From: Symsagittifera roscoffensis
Lineage: Eukaryota > Xenacoelomorpha > Acoela > Convolutidae
Direction of reading: 5' to 3'
DNA length: 64,000 bases
Assembly (NCBI RefSeq): GCF_963678635.1
Contig: NC_087069.1
Span: 31,538,776 to 31,602,775 of the forward strand
Positions 24,804 through 37,460 of this stretch are shown here, one piece after another. The notes under the pieces were generated by a model that worked only from the letters and a program-made list of their open reading frames with translations, did no database searches and had not been told where the DNA came from. Both the position numbers and the translations under genes were made by a program. Position 1 is the first letter of the stretch; each line of letters opens with the position of its first letter.

Positions 24804-25916
24804 TTGACTATATTATACGCAATGTTTAATTTTCTTGGATTTCTTACCTCTCTCTTAAAAAGAATCTACAATACATGCGCAAAACGCACACAAGTAAACA
24901 AACAAGCAAGTGTAGCACGCATACTTTTCGCAAGATTTTTTGGAAAATTTTCAACATCAATTAACAAAATTCTTTTAGACGCTCAAATAAAAGATAACAA
25001 TACCATGTTATCAACAACACCCAATACGTATGACGAATCACGAAACAATACAAATACAACGCCCACAGCACCACAATTAAAAAACCTCAACCATAACCAC
25101 CCCCTATCATTGGTACCACGAAATATTAGACATCTTGCACTAACAGACCTCATAACTTCGAGATCTAATTATCCACAAAGCCCAATCCAACACATAGTAA
25201 CCCAACAACCCAACATAGACGACACATACGAACCAATTATAAAACAACCACATACAACTAATTTTCGTTCTCAGGACAACCATTTTTTTGCCCACGATGA
25301 GCCGCCAAGTTGGATTCATCGGTCGATCCATTTCCCACCCAGCCAACCTTCAGAACAACCTACCCATCATCCCACTTTTTGCTTTCCCCCACCTACATCG
25401 CCTCATCATAACACTTTATCCAATATGGAATCAGATACTAATTCCAACACAACAGTATCTAACACTATCTCCCAATTCAACAACTCCGATATCGAAACAC
25501 CCGACAAAAATGCCAACTCTGAACCCAGTCCACCTAATTTTTCCCAACCTCCCTTTCAACCTATCCATTCCCAAGACAAAATTGAACCCCTTTCCTCTAC
25601 CTCTCCAATTTTATATGTTACACCCATATATTCCCCTCTAACCAGCGAACCATCCGATAACAACGACGAAGATCACACACAAATATCACATGAACTTGAT
25701 AAATCCGTAACACTACAACAACAATTACAACACCCTCAAACACTAACTATTCACCAACTCTCACGGTCTTTAAAAGCATCCAACCCATCAACCACAACCC
25801 CCTCTTCAACTTATACACCCTCCCAAAACCCCACTTCCCCATCAACCCCATCCTCTAGTACCAATCGCGCTTACCGAACCTTTAAAAAAATTTCCAAATA
25901 CCCCATTCCCATCTAA
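24804..25916 (+). CDS. 370-residue frame: membrane segment followed by a long Pro/Ser/Thr/Asn-rich tail
   Basis: The N-terminus is hydrophobic (MFNFLGFLTSLL) and then basic (KRIYNTCAKRTQ). It joins the preceding envelope frame across one stop, so it may be the envelope's last membrane segment plus cytoplasmic tail. From residue 70 on it is low-complexity, dominated by Pro, Ser, Thr, Asn and Gln. It is the longest open frame in the retroelement, and its 3' half is duplicated at 26239-26858. The family was not recognised; a tail of 300 residues is unusually long for an envelope. Confidence 0.45.
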   Translation: MTILYAMFNFLGFLTSLLKRIYNTCAKRTQVNKQASVARILFARFFGKFSTSINKILLDAQIKDNNTMLSTTPNTYDESRNNTNTTPTAPQLKNLNHNHPLSLVPRNIRHLALTDLITSRSNYPQSPIQHIVTQQPNIDDTYEPIIKQPHTTNFRSQDNHFFAHDEPPSWIHRSIHFPPSQPSEQPTHHPTFCFPPPTSPHHNTLSNMESDTNSNTTVSNTISQFNNSDIETPDKNANSEPSPPNFSQPPFQPIHSQDKIEPLSSTSPILYVTPIYSPLTSEPSDNNDEDHTQISHELDKSVTLQQQLQHPQTLTIHQLSRSLKASNPSTTTPSSTYTPSQNPTSPSTPSSSTNRAYRTFKKISKYPIPI

Positions 25917-27085
25917 CCGAGGAACAACCACCACAATTTTCAATCATCCACTTCACACTAACACAGAAGAATTCCTACACATATGTCTACCCTTTTTCCC
26001 ACAAAATACATACTTTCATTCCGACCCCAATGATGAAAAACCCAATTATGTAAACGAGCATGTATTATACCCTACACTTTCAAGAACATCTCCTTACCAC
26101 TTAACTAATCAACTATCACTACCACTATATAACACCCCTTATGGTACGAACACATGGTACGTACACATACGAACAAATAATAGAACAACCACATACCACT
26201 AATTTTCGTTTTCAGAACAACCATCTTTTTAGCCCACGATGAGCCGCCAAGTTGGATTCATCGGTCGATCCATTTCCCACCCAGCCAACCTTCAGAACAA
26301 CCTACCCATCATCCCACTTTTTGCTTTCCCCCACCTACATCGCCTCATCATAACACTTTATCCAATATGGAATCAGATACTAATTCCAACACAACAGTAT
26401 CTAACACTATCTCCCAATTCAACAACTCCGATATCGAAACACCCGACAAAAATGCCAACTCTGAACCCAGTCCACCTAATTTTTCCCAACCTCCCTTTCA
26501 ACCTATCCATTCCCAAGACAAAATTGAACCCCTTTCCTCTACCTCTCCCATTTTATATGTTACACCCATATATTCCCCTCTAACCAGCGAACCATCCGAT
26601 AACAACGACGAAGATCACACACAAATATCACATGAACTTGATAAATCCGTAACACTACAACAACAATTACAACACCCTCAAACACTAACTATTCACCAAC
26701 TCTCACGGTCTTTAAAAGCATCCAACCCATCAACCACAACCCCCTCTTCAACTTATACACCCTCCCAAAACCCCACTTCCCCATCAACCCCATCCTCTAG
26801 TACCAATCGCGCTTACCGAACCTTTAAAAAAATTTCCAAATACCCCATTCCCATCTAACCGAGGAACAACCACCACAATTTTCAATCATCCACTTCACAC
26901 TAAGACGGAAGAATTCCTCCACATATGTCTACCCTTTTTCCCACAAAATACATACTTTCATTCCGACCCCAATGATGAAAAACCAATTTTGTAAACGAGC
27001 ATGTATTATACCCTACACTTTCATGGACATCTCATTATCATTTTACTAATCTACTATCACTACCAGTATATAACACTCCTTATGA
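25224..27085 (+). repeat. Tandem duplication of about 940 bp
   Basis: 25224-26140 and 26163-27085 match almost base for base. Differences cluster at the ends (for example AAGAACATCTCC against ATGGACATCTCA). The duplication copied the 3' half of the Pro/Ser/Thr-rich frame, giving a second open frame of 163 codons at 26367-26858. Confidence 0.85.
26367..26858 (+). CDS. Duplicated C-terminal half of the Pro/Ser/Thr-rich frame
   Basis: 163 codons, the same as the C-terminal 163 residues of the frame ending at 25916. It has no hydrophobic start of its own, so it is a by-product of the 940-bp duplication and probably not a separate gene. Confidence 0.4.
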   Translation: MESDTNSNTTVSNTISQFNNSDIETPDKNANSEPSPPNFSQPPFQPIHSQDKIEPLSSTSPILYVTPIYSPLTSEPSDNNDEDHTQISHELDKSVTLQQQLQHPQTLTIHQLSRSLKASNPSTTTPSSTYTPSQNPTSPSTPSSSTNRAYRTFKKISKYPIPI

Positions 27086-28080
27086 TAATGAAGTATGCAG
27101 CACCCAACTCTACCTGCTAACAACAGCACTAACCCCAAACCAATTCACGCAAATAGGATACAGACAATCACTAACCAAATTCACTGCACCTAAAGCTAAT
27201 GATTACTTCATCGATTATTACGATCAAAACATCATCCGACCAAATGAAGACATTTTTCCAAAGAACGACTCAATTGCTAATCCCCAATTAACTGAAAACT
27301 TTTTCATCAAGACCTCATACACCTTCACCCTCAACATCTTAAATAAAAATACGACAATGTCATCTCCGCAGCACTGAGTAATATTCATGCTTATGATTCA
27401 TACTTTAACAAATTTAACCACTTTTCATTAACCTTTCATTTTCTCACACCCAAAGAACGTGATTTGCAATGTTCACACGAAGTCATGTTACGAACTAAAC
27501 AAACACGCACGTACACTTATTACAAGTTCATTTAAAGTCATTACACTCTCAATACACCAGCACGACAACTTCACCATAGATTTCAATACATTAACTCCAA
27601 ATACACATCACCATTTTTTCTTAACTTCACCTATTCACCTATTGTATTAAACACACTTACTTACAGGGCACCCTCCGACGAAATTACGATCCCATCACCC
27701 AGATATAAATCTTCTGCTCACTAAACAAACTCCTAAATGTAGACGAATCCCGCCCACTAATTGTCCGTCATGAATTCCTTCAGCCGGTTGAAGTCCCAAT
27801 CCTAGAATTCATATATAACACTCGCTATAATCACAAATTATATAACCTTATTCAAAACAAACCGTATGAACAATCACCTAACACTAAGGAACACAACATC
27901 ATTAAAACACTTGATTTCCTTTGACCACTTCTGCAAAATAAAAACATCATTCGTTTGTTAGCTAAACTACTAACCTCATCTGATATCATCCACGATGTTT
28001 TTCCCCATGGCTTCTTCACCGACAATAAGGTAATATGAAATCAAAATTTCACTAATAATTTCAAACAACACTAACCATTC
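27086..28080 (+). pseudogene. Decayed coding-like sequence in the 3' part of the retroelement
   Basis: Protein-like blocks occur in changing frames (for example 27459-27650, 63 codons) with the same Asn/Thr/His-rich, AT-biased composition as the region before. No family was recognised. Confidence 0.3.
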
Positions 28081-28106
28081 TTATTCAATGTTCTCTCTTT
28101 TTCTTC

Positions 28107-28134
28107 ATAGGCACAATCATCCTATTGTGCCTAT
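28107..28134. other. Perfect 11-bp hairpin
   Basis: Arms at 28107-28117 and 28124-28134 around the loop CATCCT. It marks the end of the coding-like part of the retroelement. Confidence 0.5.
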
Positions 28135-29665
28135 AACCGAACTAAAGCAAAATAAAAAACAAAAACTCTTCATCAAATCATTAATTTCTATTATCCTATC
28201 CAATAATTGAAGCAAAAAAATTCTCCCGTAGAAAACAGTAAATTAATATATAAATTCTTCTCCCCAAAGCAGTAAATCTTCATACATTTGAAAATAATTT
28301 AATAATTTCAACCCCCAAATCAAGCAGTAAGCTTCATAAATTTCAGGTTTTAAATTGATAAAAATTGTTCATAAATTAAAAACAAGCAGTACTAACCTTT
28401 TTACAGACGCTCCTTTATAAACTCTCGCCCACAAATTCTATCCAAATTCGCACTGCTCGCCCACAAAGAATTGTTTAAAATAATGAATTTAAATTTCAAC
28501 TTTCACTGATAACAACTCTAGCAAGTTTTAACACGATTCACACTTTCCTTTGAACCGGTTGGAAAGGAATTATATAATAATCCGAATTAACCAACGCAAG
28601 CTTACTAAACACCATAAACTACCACCTAACAGCATGACTGAAAAAAGAAAACCCACGGTACCAAACTGGATTAACACCAGCTTAGAACTGGATAAATTAT
28701 TCTTTTGAAGACTACTTTTAAGTCTGAACACAAAAGAACAAAACACCAAAAAAAAACGAAAAACAAGCCCAAAACAAAAATTTGATTTTTGAGAAAAAGA
28801 CAAAACTAAGACAACAAAAGAAAACACTAGTAACAAAAAAGAGCATAAAAGGTTGAACTAACACAGGACCCTCCAAAAAGAGAGCACGAAATTATACCCT
28901 CACTTCTGGCCTAACCCACCAGAAGAGGACGTCCTGAGCATGCTCTATAGTCGGCCTCGCCCTTTTGACACCACGCTTTGTGACACCCACGACACTATTT
29001 TTGAGGAGAGTTACTCAAGTGTGAGTAGCTCTTAAAAATAAACGAACTAAATAGTAAAACTTTTGCGATAAAAACTAATACAAGATCATAACTAAAAAAC
29101 AAGATTAACAAAGATTTGTATATGTAAATGATATAATGCAGTATATAGATTACATACAGCCTAAAGACGATCAGCCAGGAGATTGACAACCCAATCACAC
29201 ACCAACTACGGAATGGCAAAACCCACCTGACATGCTGCCTATAATCACTACACTCAATGGATTTAGAGTACGACCTGGCATCGCAGAAAAAGAAATCCAT
29301 TGCAACAGAACAATGGCCATCTCGATGTTCAAGTATAAAGTATACGAACAGATCCAATTCACCAGGCACTGCATCCAAAGTCGAACTACCTGCCGTTCCC
29401 AGACGCGATTGAGAATAGCAACGTTCCTAGAAACCAGATCAGCACTTATCACAACCAATCAGAAATCATGATACGATCGCCCGAAACGATCGTGATCATT
29501 AACAATTATTTAAAAACAATTCCTTATCCACGATTCCAGCTTCCTGGAGCTACCGATACGGATCCTTCTTCCTAATCGAAAAAAAAAGATTTTCAAAAGA
29601 ATACCATCATCCGTCCCCCGCTACATTAAGAAACATTGAAAATCTAAAACTCTCTAAACCCCGGA
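28135..29665. other. Non-coding 3' region of the retroelement
   Basis: No supported gene. There is a weak stem-loop with CTTCTGG/CCAGAAG near 28914 and an imperfect hairpin around CGATCG near 29468-29496. Open frames at 28995-29471 on both strands overlap one another and show no domain. No clean polypurine tract precedes the right LTR. Confidence 0.45.
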
Positions 29666-30028
29666 TGGTATTTATCATTGGTTATTATTAGGATATTTTT
29701 ATCTCTATAAAATATTTAATACTAACCAATCGTACTCCATCAAACTAACAACCTATTTATTTGTAAAGTGTTGAAACTACTTGTAGTTTCAACACCAGAA
29801 CAATTTGAATTAAACTTAGAATACAGTTAATCTCATTCTGGAACTAACTCGCTCAAACCGGTGTACACTAGATCTATTGAGACTAGGAGATATAAGAGTA
29901 AGATTAAGATTGGTTTTAGACTAAGAAGTTGCACGAATCTATCCGGCCGAAAATAAGATAGCGTGACGAGCAGACGGTGTACCTTAACTGAAATTACTCT
30001 ATGAGTATAGTAATCCATAAATAACTCA
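29666..30028 (+). repeat. Right LTR of the retroelement
   Basis: It starts TGGTATTTATC and ends ATAACTCA. About 30 differences from the left LTR. The hairpin at 29768-29795 is preserved exactly. From 29804 on, the LTR is also part of the 3038-bp tandem duplication. Confidence 0.8.
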
Positions 30029-33000
30029 CTACTCTCATTGAAAAACTTTTTGGAGTACTAAGCGTGGTTGTATAGCACGGTGGGGAGGTCAGCTATACTG
30101 TATTTTATAACACCTTTTACTTCTAGGGGGTTAGGTCTTTTACCAGACCGACCTTTTACCAGTCCGACTTTTTACCAGACTGCAATGCAATAACTCAATT
30201 AGTATAAGTTAAAATTAGTGGAAGATTTGAAAAGGAAGCCGCCAGAACAAACAAAACTTTGTTGAGAAACCCTGAAGTCATTGTCTTTAACCACACTAAA
30301 CGGCGTCATTACATCTGTTAGTCAAATTTATTTATCGAGTCTGGTAAAAGGTCCATGTTATAACTTCTCTGGTAAAAGGTCGGTCCGGTAAAAGGTTGGC
30401 CCCCACTTCTGAGCAATGCCATAGTGAGGATATCCTTAAGGTAGGCTGTTCAAGGATAGTATTTTCACACTTTACACAGAGGTGAAGCTGGACTTTGCAA
30501 CAGTTGAGATACAACAAAAACAAAGCGTTACAAGAAAGTGAGTGGAAAAAGAGACGGAAGACGGATTATTCATGGAAAAACAAGTTGAGAAAATCACGCG
30601 AAAACTTTCAATTAACGAGCGCAAAGTAAAACAAAACATTTTCTGATTGACCACCTTTGCACAGGGAAAATTCCCAAAGTCAATTTTTCAGCTCATAACC
30701 ACTGAAGCTTGAACCGCAGTTATGAGAAAAAATTCAAAAAATGTTTAAACATTCAAAAAATGGCTTTTTCTGAGACCACAACTGTTTTTGTTAATAATTA
30801 GGACGTCGCGGCTTCATTTCAAGAGACACCCGCTGCCTATTTTTTCTATTAAAATTTTAATCTCAGATTCGGCGGGTTCAAGACAAAAAAAGTGCAAGAA
30901 ATTGAGTCAACATTCCCCACTTAGAAACTTTTGAATGCCGTTTAAGGTGGAGTGATGTACAAGGTAAATCTGCTTGCACACAATGTGGTAGCCGGTCGTC
31001 TCATAAGAGTTTTTTGTTTTCAAAATTGGTGAAGTAGCTGTTGAGAAAAACTAAATTTTAGCGAAAAAATTCAAGAAAATGAAGAAAGCCCAAACTTTTT
31101 TCAAAATGCCTGATTTTGTCGAAAAAGAAGTTTTTGCTCTGAAGACTGCGCAAAAAAGCTGAATAACTCGATACAACACAAGCAGAAACAATTAAATTGA
31201 AAAGGAAAATACTTTAAAACATAATCAAAATCAGATTTGGCAAAATGACAAATAAAGAACACTCAAAAAAGGTAAACATTTTAAGATCAAAATAAAATCC
31301 ATGTGTTACAAAATAAGCACATAAAAACTAGTAACAGATAGTATAATTGTCATTTTAAAACGGAAAATGAACCGACGGAAAATCACAAATCTGAGAATAA
31401 ATTTATCATTTTCAAGAACTTCAAAAAATGTAACCAAATTTAGCGGTCAGTTGGCCAAATATGGCTTTCTTAAGAAGTACCATTTAGTATTATGGTGAAT
31501 GCTATATCTAGCATTCTAATCACTGTACGAATAATGAAAAAAGGATAGTTTTCGATGCTAAGCTTCTTGGCTTTATCGTTGTCGTGTTAAACTCTGTCGG
31601 TATAGTTTTGTAAGCCCTAGATTTGAGATTGTCGAAACTTTCATTATTATGCATTTTCCATGAAAACAATTTTGTTTTCTAATCCACTGTTGTCTGCCTA
31701 AATATTGTCGGCTTGGTTGCTTCCCGCTTATTTTTAACGTTTTCTCAAATCCATTGTGTCTCTCTAGTTTGACATGTTATTAACTTTGAATATATTGGTA
31801 AAAACCAAAAAGTTAAGTATTAAACTTTTGTAGATGTAGCTTTTTTAACTTTCCCTTTCATTTTTTTTCTATCAAATAAATGGCTTTCATCTCAGTTTTT
31901 GACAAAAAGGTTAACATGATCTGCTGATGTGGTATCGTAAATGGCCCGAATTTTGTTGAGCCTCTTTTTTCTGTTTTTTGTTCTTTTTTTCAGAGTTTTT
32001 TTCGTGCTCGACATAGGAGTTTAGGAAATTGCACGTCGAAATAGTTTGGTTCATGTAATAAAATTTGCCTTTTTGATCAAAAATTCTTTGACATATATTT
32101 ACAAAATTAGAGATAAGTATCCAAGCAAAAAGAAAAGTTTAAAAATCTCCTTTAATCAAATTCATTTGAAAACGTTTTGACGAGTATGCTGGATCAGGGC
32201 GATTTTTGAATCAAGTCTCTAGCAATTTCAGGAAGGTTATGCAAATTTTTTTGACATTATTTGGCTTCAAAACTAGCTTTTCTTTTAGAATACTATTACA
32301 TTTAAAACATAAATAATGTAGGCTCTAAATCAGAAAATTATTTCACCTGCTATAGTTTTTTTAATTGGAAATTGTAAAATTTCAATTCAGCCAAACTGAG
32401 CCAAAATATTTTGCAATAAAAATTTCATCCTAATTTTTAATCTACTAGTTAAATCATTGCAATTTGGTTTTACCATGGGTTACCGTTAATATGCCACTAG
32501 GCATAGAATAACACGCTTCTTACCTATTTTCATTTTTTCCGACAAACAAGTCAACTTGTTAAAACAAAACTTTTTTAATCAACTTGAAACAAGAAAGAAT
32601 CAGTTTCGTTTTTTAGGACCAGTTTAGATTCTGTTTAAGTGATCGATCAATCTTCGGTCGCATGAGTTTAATTTGAGTCCTTTTCAAACCAGACTTCGAA
32701 CGCATCTTGTTAATTATCACACACCTATTGTAGCAATGGGTGTTTGCTACAAGGCACACAAATTGTATATGCTTGAACATTGAAATGTTTCTTTAATAAA
32801 TGTGGATTTTCACATTTGAATTAAACTTATTTGAATTAAACTTTGAATTAAACTTAGAATACAGTTAATCTCATTCTGGAACTAACTCGCTCAAACCGGT
32901 GTACACTAGATCTATTGAGACTAGGAGATATAAGAGTAAGATTAAGATTGGTTTTAGACTAAGAAGTTGCACGAATCTATCCGGCCGAAAATAAGATAGC

Positions 33001-35848
33001 GTGACGAGCAGACGGTGTACCTTAACTGAAATTACTCTATGAGTATAGTAATCCATAAATAACTCACTACTCTCATTGAAAAACTTTTTGGAGTACTAAG
33101 CGTGGTTGTATAGCACGGTGGGGAGGTCAGCTATACTGTATTTTATAACACCTTTTACTTCTAGGGGGTTAGGTCTTTTACCAGACCGACCTTTTACCAG
33201 TCCGACTTTTTACCAGACTGCAATGCAATAACTCAATTAGTATAAGTTAAAATTAGTGGAAGATTTGAAAAGGAAGCCGCCAGAACAAACAAAACTTTGT
33301 TGAGAAACCCTGAAGTCATTGTCTTTAACCACACTAAACGGCGTCATTACATCTGTTAGTCAAATTTATTTATCGAGTCTGGTAAAAGGTCCATGTTATA
33401 ACTTCTCTGGTAAAAGGTCGGTCCGGTAAAAGGTTGGCCCCCACTTCTGAGCAATGCCATAGTGAGGATATCCTTAAGGTAGGCTGTTCAAGGATAGTAT
33501 TTTCACACTTTACACAGAGGTGAAGCTGGACTTTGCAACAGTTGAGATACAACAAAAACAAAGCGTTACAAGAAAGTGAGTGGAAAAAGAGACGGAAGAC
33601 GGATTATTCATGGAAAAACAAGTTGAGAAAATCACGCGAAAACTTTCAATTAACGAGCGCAAAGTAAAACAAAACATTTTCTGATTGACCACCTTTGCAC
33701 AGGGAAAATTCCCAAAGTCAATTTTTCAGCTCATAACCACTGAAGCTTGAACCGCAGTTATGAGAAAAAATTCAAAAAATGTTTAAACATTCAAAAAATG
33801 GCTTTTTCTGAGACCACAACTGTTTTTGTTAATAATTAGGACGTCGCGGCTTCATTTCAAGAGACACCCGCTGCCTATTTTTTCTATTAAAATTTTAATC
33901 TCAGATTCGGCGGGTTCAAGACAAAAAAAGTGCAAGAAATTGAGTCAACATTCCCCACTTAGAAACTTTTGAATGCCGTTTAAGGTGGAGTGATGTACAA
34001 GGTAAATCTGCTTGCACACAATGTGGTAGCCGGTCGTCTCATAAGAGTTTTTTGTTTTCAAAATTGGTGAAGTAGCTGTTGAGAAAAACTAAATTTTAGC
34101 GAAAAAATTCAAGAAAATGAAGAAAGCCCAAACTTTTTTCAAAATGCCTGATTTTGTCGAAAAAGAAGTTTTTGCTCTGAAGACTGCGCAAAAAAGCTGA
34201 ATAACTCGATACAACACAAGCAGAAACAATTAAATTGAAAAGAAAAATACTTTAAAACATAATCAAAATCAGATTTGGCAAAATGACAAATAAAGAACAC
34301 TCAAAAAAGGTAAACATTTTAAGATCAAAATAAAATCCATGTGTTACAAAATAAGCACATAAAAACTAGTAACAGATAGTATAATTGTCATTTTAAAACG
34401 GAAAATGAACCGACGGAAAATCACAAATCTGAGAATAAATTTATCATTTTCAAGAACTTCAAAAAATGTAACCAAATTTAGCGGTCAGTTGGCCAAACAT
34501 GGCTTTCTTAAGAAGTACCATTTAGTATTATGGTGAATGCTATATATAGCATTCTAATCACTGTACGAATAATGAAAAAAGGATAGTTTTCGATGCTAAG
34601 CTTCTTGGCTTTATCGTTGTCGTGTTAAACTCTGTCGGTATAGTTTTGTAAGCCCTAGATTTGAGATTGTCGAAACTTTCATTATTATGCATTTTCCATG
34701 AAAACAATTTTGTTTTCTAATCCACTGTTGTCTGCCTAAATATTGTCGGCTTGGTTGCTTCCCGCTTATTTTTAACGTTTTCTCAAATCCATTGTGTCTC
34801 TCTAGTTTGACATGTTATTAACTTTGAATATATTGGTAAAAACCAAAAAGTTAAGTATTAAACTTTTGTAGATGTAGCTTTTTTAACTTTCCCTTTCATT
34901 TTTTTTCTATCAAATAAATGGCTTTCATCTCAGTTTTTGACAAAAAGGTTAACATGATCTGCTGATGTGGTATCGTAAATGGCCCGAATTTTGTTGAGCC
35001 TCTTTTTTCTGTTTTTTGTTCTTTTTTTCAGAGTTTTTTTCGTGCTCGACATAGGAGTTTAGGAAATTGCACGTCGAAATAGTTTGGTTCTTGTAATAAA
35101 ATTTGCCTTTTTGATCAAAAATTCTTTGACATATATTTACAAAATTAGAGATAAGTATCCAAGCAAAAAGAAAAGTTTAAAAATCTCCTTTAATCAAATT
35201 CATTTGAAAACGTTTTGACGAGTATGCTGGATCAGGGCGATTTTTGAATCAAGTCTCTAGCAATTTCAGGAAGGTTATGCAAATTTTTTTGACATTATTT
35301 GGCTTCAAAACTAGCTTTTCTTTTAGAATACTATTACATTTAAAACATAAATAATGTAGGCTCTAAATCAGAAAATTATTTCACCTGCTATAGTTTTTTT
35401 AATTGGAAATTGTAAAATTTCAATTCAGCCAAACTGAGCCAAAATATTTTGCAATAAAAATTTCATCCTAATTTTTAATCTACTAGTTAAATCATTGCAA
35501 TTTGGTTTTACCATGGGTTACCGTTAATATGCCACTAGGCATAGAATAACACGCTTCTTACCTATTTTCATTTTTTCCGACAAACAAGTCAACTTGTTAA
35601 AACAAAACTTTTTTAATCAACTTGAAACAAGAAAGAATCAGTTTCGTTTTTTAGGACCAGTTTAGATTCTGTTCAAGTGATCGATCAATCTTCGGTCGCA
35701 TGAGTTTAATTTGAGTCCTTTTCAAACCAGACTTCGAACGCATCTTGTTAATTATCACACACCTATTGTAGCAATGGGTGTTTGCTACAAGGCACACAAA
35801 TTGTATATGCTTGAACATTGAAATGTTTCTTTAATAAATGTGGATTTT
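29804..35848. repeat. Tandem duplication of a 3038-bp segment
   Basis: Copy 1 runs from 29804 to about 32810 and copy 2 from 32842 to 35848, with a constant offset of 3038. Only a handful of base changes were seen in 3 kb, for example at 31507 (C) against 34545 (A). The junction at 32814-32853 holds three closely spaced copies of TTGAATTAAAC, the word with which each copy begins. The unit contains the last 225 bases of the retroelement's right LTR plus 2.8 kb of flanking DNA. Short frames at 30332, 30472 and their copies are not convincing genes. Confidence 0.92.
30146..30400. repeat. Opposed clusters of TTTACCAGAC/GTCTGGTAAA words
   Basis: Three copies of TTTTACCAG(A/T)C lie at about 30148-30182, and three related words in the opposite orientation (CTGGTAAAAGGT, CCGGTAAAAGGT) at about 30338-30393. 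The arrangement resembles the sub-terminal repeats of a small DNA element. It recurs 3038 bases on. Confidence 0.6.
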
Positions 35849-37199
35849 CTTTACTAGATAACATTGGAGTAGGGGGTTAATACAACGCATTCTAAACTAT
35901 CTTCTCTCTCATAAATTAGAAGTTAATCGAGCAAAATTGTTTAAAATTTTTTTTTCTAGTAAAACAATTCTCTAGAAAATCTTTTGGAAAAAAATCGGTA
36001 TATCTCGAAACATCTGGACAAAAATTGAAATATTCAAGTTTATATCTAGCGCAGACGAATAGAAAATTGATCAAACTCGAAAACGGAATTTACATTGTAG
36101 AATGTCGCAATACACACTCAGAAAAAACTCAATCAAAAATTGAACGGAGAAGTGTAACAAATTTCGCACTTATTGCAATACCACATTAGCAAAGCTTTTT
36201 TTTTACCTTCACAAAAAAAATTTCATCAACACAAAAGGTGAATAATCCAAACTTTCAACCGATTTCAACAGTTTACTACTAATACGCCAAACACATCTTG
36301 GATTCAGACATTGGGAAAACAACCTAGACTCTTCAATAAAAGCATTTTTGCGTTCTTATCTAAACCAAACGCATACGAAAACTGTAGAACCACTTGAGTA
36401 AACAAATTTGATGCATGTAAACCCACTAAATCAAACGATACCGTTTTTTAGACGTTCAAAGCCAGAAGAGATCCGATTAACCGGTGTTTAAAGAAATAGA
36501 GAAAAGACAATACATCAAAGAGGATACAAAAGCTGTCAAGAAAGCACAATGAGCATATGAACTAGCTCAAAAGACGCCTAAAAATCAGATTCAACTGGTA
36601 TAAGTAACCAGTAAGATTGTCAAAGAAATACAAACGAGCTACCGGACACGCACCAGACAACACGGCAAGAGAACAGGCGAGATACCCGGCCTGATCTTTA
36701 TGCGAATGCGCCGACTACTTGTACTGTAAAATTGATGCCTCCTGGCTTAGGGATGATTTTGATACTAGTTTCATTTCTTTTCATTGTATTGCTTGACATC
36801 GCGAATCAAATGTGGTACAGATTGTTCCTGTTCTTAGCTTGACTGAGGCTCTAGTCGGTGGCTGTGCCTTTTGGATTGTCTTATTTCGTTGGTGCCGATT
36901 CTTTTTCAGACTAATACTCGAAGTGAATTTTTCGAAATCTGATGGAAAGACAAGGTCATTGTTTTTAGTAGGCTTGCATACAAAATACCGAAGCAATCAA
37001 GTATGCGTTGAGTTCCTCAACGAGATTAATCTGGACAAACACAGAAGTAACAGTAGAACTGTCGACAGGAAGCGAATCGGGAAATCCTGAAACAGACCAG
37101 TAGGACGAATCAAAATCGTAACGGAGACAAAAAATGAACAAGGAGGAAACTTTTTTATCCAGCTGTTGAGTTTCATTCAGCCGGGTTTACTCTTTTTTT
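35849..37199. other. Non-coding stretch
   Basis: No supported gene. Overlapping frames on both strands at 36781-37090 look like chance. A GC-richer patch at 36630-36740 has no recognised content. Confidence 0.5.
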
Positions 37200-37208
37200 T
37201 TAAATGTT

Positions 37209-37460
37209 GTGATTTCTGCGCTTTGCAGAGGATCTATGAATAGCTATCCAGCCTGTCTAAGCATAGTCCGTTTCTCTGTCCTTTTTTCACATTCCATACC
37301 GAGATATTTTGTTCAGCGAAGCCCTTTCATGCGACTCAAGGTCGTTTTTTACCTCTGGAACTTCCACGTGTTACCATCATTGCAGCCGAAATTGGCCAGG
37401 CTGTGGCACACCTGAAGCTAAAGACCAATTGAGAGATCAATCTCACACTCTATCATTGTC
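37209..37460 (-). repeat. SINE-like repeat, head-truncated copy
   Basis: It matches 48698-48940 in many blocks (GCAGAGGA, TAGTCCGTTTCT/G, GCGACTCAAGG, CACGTGGTACCA-like, CACACTATCATTG). The tRNA-like head of the other copy is missing here, as expected of a copy truncated at its start. Confidence 0.6.

Larger units (their letters stand above)
3974..30028 (+). mobile_element. Degenerate Ty3/gypsy-type LTR retroelement with envelope region, swollen by later insertions
   Basis: Same-orientation LTRs at 3974-4335 and 29666-30028 enclose, in order, a primer-binding site, a gag-like region, an aspartic protease, a fragment of the segment just before reverse transcriptase, and a long envelope region. 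This is the order of envelope-bearing gypsy-type elements. The reverse transcriptase, RNase H and integrase are absent. The two LTRs differ at about 30 of 360 positions by hand count, so the insertion is old. The 26-kb span exceeds a normal 7-10 kb element because it contains an 8.4-kb tandem array and two internal duplications. Many stops and frameshifts make it non-functional. No clear target-site duplication was found. Confidence 0.75.

Noticed and set aside
25288-25641. 117-codon frame overlapping the 370-codon frame, recurring at 26239
   Set aside because: It is a different frame of the same duplicated DNA and has no independent support.
32842-33068. A third, independent LTR insertion
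   Set aside because: It starts at the same internal LTR base as the 3038-bp duplication, and its downstream flank matches copy 1, so it is part of the tandem duplication.
36781-37090. Overlapping frames of 71 and 92 codons as a gene
   Set aside because: The frames lie on opposite strands with no motif and no splice partners found.
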